Positions 5,856-7,228 of a DNA stretch of 7,228 bases are shown here, one piece after another (position 1 is the stretch's first letter; every line of letters starts with the position of its first letter). The stretch is from Asaia bogorensis (GTDB lineage: Bacteria; Pseudomonadota; Alphaproteobacteria; Acetobacterales; Acetobacteraceae): the NCBI GenBank assembly GCA_945874515.1, contig CAMCHA010000124.1:1-7228 (forward strand), in the 5' to 3' direction. The notes beneath the pieces were generated by a model. The model was not told the DNA's origin and did not search any database. It was given only the letters and a program-made list of their open reading frames with translations. Position numbers and translations under genes: made by a program.

Positions 5856-7228
5856 ATGCCCGCGATTACCCTGCCCGACGGTTCCATCCGCCAATTTGAC
5901 GGCGCGGTGACGGGCACGACTATCGCGGCCGCCATTGGCCCGGGCCTGGCCAAGGCGGCGCTTGCCATGGAAGTGGATGGCAAGCTGCGGGACCTTTCCG
6001 CGACCATCGAACAGGACGCCAAACTGCGCTTCATCACGCGCCGCGACCCAGAAGCGCTTGAGATGATCCGCCATGATTGCGCCCATGTGCTGGCGGAAGC
6101 CGTGCAGGCGCTTTACCCGGGCACGCAGGTCACGATCGGCCCTTCGATTGAAGGTGGCTTCTATTACGATTTCGCGCGCAACGATCCCTTCAAGCCCGAG
6201 GATTTCGCCGCGATTGAAGCGAAGATGCGCGAAATCATCGCGCGCAATGATGCCTTTATGCGCGAAGAATGGGACCGTGAGGATGCGATCCGGTTCTTCT
6301 CCGACAAGGGTGAACGCTACAAGGCCGAATTGATCCAGGATTTGCCGAAATCCGAAATCATCAGCATCTACAAGCAAGGCGCCTGGACTGATCTTTGCCG
6401 CGGCCCGCATATGCGCGGCACGGGCGATATCGGCACCGCCTTCAAGCTGATGAAGGTGGCCGGCGCCTATTGGCGCGGCGATCATCGCAACGCGATGCTC
6501 AGCCGCATTTACGGCACCGCCTGGCGCGACCAGAAGGAACTCGACGCCTATTTGTTGCAGTTGGAAGAAGCGGAAAAGCGCGACCACCGCAAGATCGGCA
6601 AGGAAATGGGGCTTTTCCACCTGCAAGATGAGGCAGTGGGTTCGGTCTTCTGGCACCCCAAGGGCTGGCGGCTGTATCGCACGGTGGAGGCCTATATGCG
6701 CCGCCGCTTGGATATCGCCGATTATCAGGAAGTGAAGACACCGCAGCTGGTGGATCGCAAGCTATGGGAAGCTTCCGGGCATTGGGAAAAATACCGCGAA
6801 AACATGTTCGTGGCGCGCGTGGAAGACGAGGATGAAAAGGACCGCGTGCTGGCGCTGAAGCCGATGAATTGCCCCTGCCATGTGCAGATTTTCAATCAGG
6901 GCTTGCGGTCCTACCGCGAATTGCCTTTGCGCATGGCGGAATTCGGCGCTTGCCATCGCTATGAACCCTCAGGCGCGCTGCACGGCATCATGCGCGTGCG
7001 CAGCTTCGTCCAGGATGATGCGCATATCTTCTGCGCCGAAGAACAGATCGCGGATGAAACGGTGCGCTTCGTCGCCTTGCTTTCTTCCATCTATCGCGAT
7101 TTTGGCTTTACCGAATTCCGCGTGAAATTCTCCGACCGCCCGGCGCAGCGCGCGGGGACGGATGCGGTCTGGGATCAGGCGGAAGGCGCGCTGAAAGACG
7201 CCTGCCGCATCGCCGGCGTTGAGTATGA
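5856..7228 (+). CDS. thrS: Threonine--tRNA ligase (3'-truncated by window end)
   Basis: Cytoplasmic class IIa synthetase that charges tRNA-Thr. The visible 457 codons run open to the edge and cover about 70% of a normal 640-residue protein. Domains in order: TGS at about 1-61; the editing domain with H73 and H77 (HDCAH) plus C181 and H185 (CRGPH), the set that hydrolyses Ser-tRNA-Thr; then YWRGD at 205-209. The class II core follows from about 250, with motif 1 around 265-300, zinc ligands C339 (PMNCP) and H390 (QDDAH), and motif 2 R368 within CHRYEPSG. The third zinc ligand, motif 3 and the anticodon domain lie beyond the window. Residue 341 is Cys where E. coli has Gly. It lies 57 bp after the GT9 gene on the same strand, so read-through from the glycosyltransferases is possible, though thrS probably has its own promoter. 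Confidence 0.97.
   Translation, partial: MPAITLPDGSIRQFDGAVTGTTIAAAIGPGLAKAALAMEVDGKLRDLSATIEQDAKLRFITRRDPEALEMIRHDCAHVLAEAVQALYPGTQVTIGPSIEGGFYYDFARNDPFKPEDFAAIEAKMREIIARNDAFMREEWDREDAIRFFSDKGERYKAELIQDLPKSEIISIYKQGAWTDLCRGPHMRGTGDIGTAFKLMKVAGAYWRGDHRNAMLSRIYGTAWRDQKELDAYLLQLEEAEKRDHRKIGKEMGLFHLQDEAVGSVFWHPKGWRLYRTVEAYMRRRLDIADYQEVKTPQLVDRKLWEASGHWEKYRENMFVARVEDEDEKDRVLALKPMNCPCHVQIFNQGLRSYRELPLRMAEFGACHRYEPSGALHGIMRVRSFVQDDAHIFCAEEQIADETVRFVALLSSIYRDFGFTEFRVKFSDRPAQRAGTDAVWDQAEGALKDACRIAGVEY

Noticed and set aside
5327..6037. 236-residue minus-strand reading frame across the GT9-thrS junction
   Set aside because: It is antisense to two real genes and low in recognisable protein features.
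5835..6656. 273-residue minus-strand reading frame opposite thrS
   Set aside because: It lies over the TGS and editing domains of thrS, whose motifs are intact; composition looks like an antisense shadow.

Overview
The window carries ordinary chromosomal genes of a GC-rich alphaproteobacterium. AspRS, RNase D and ThrRS all have the residue patterns I associate with Rhodospirillales, most likely Acetobacteraceae (Roseomonas-like). That placement rests on remembered family patterns and was not searched. I see no phage, transposase, CRISPR, tRNA or rRNA gene, and no clear undescribed system.

Layout, left to right. aspS (minus strand, complete) and rnd (plus strand, complete) are transcribed divergently from a gap of about 100 bp that holds nested inverted repeats and a consensus-like -35 box pointing at aspS. 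rnd ends in a stem-loop that overlaps its stop codon. It is followed by two tandem copies of a 52-bp palindromic intergenic element. The second copy supplies the stop codon of a convergent minus-strand gene for a small four-helix membrane protein of unknown function. A perfect 9-bp inverted repeat marks the divergent junction between that gene and a plus-strand run: a GT4 glycosyltransferase, a GT9 (heptosyltransferase-like) glycosyltransferase with a 4-bp overlap, and, 57 bp further on, thrS, which runs off the right edge.

How the genes work together. aspS, rnd and thrS serve translation and RNA processing. The AspRS has the residues known from non-discriminating enzymes, which suggests that Asn-tRNA is made by transamidation (GatCAB) in this organism. 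The two glycosyltransferases form a translationally coupled pair probably acting on lipopolysaccharide core or a related surface glycan. The most interesting non-coding structures are the tandem palindromic element and its intrusion into the 3' end of the membrane-protein gene.
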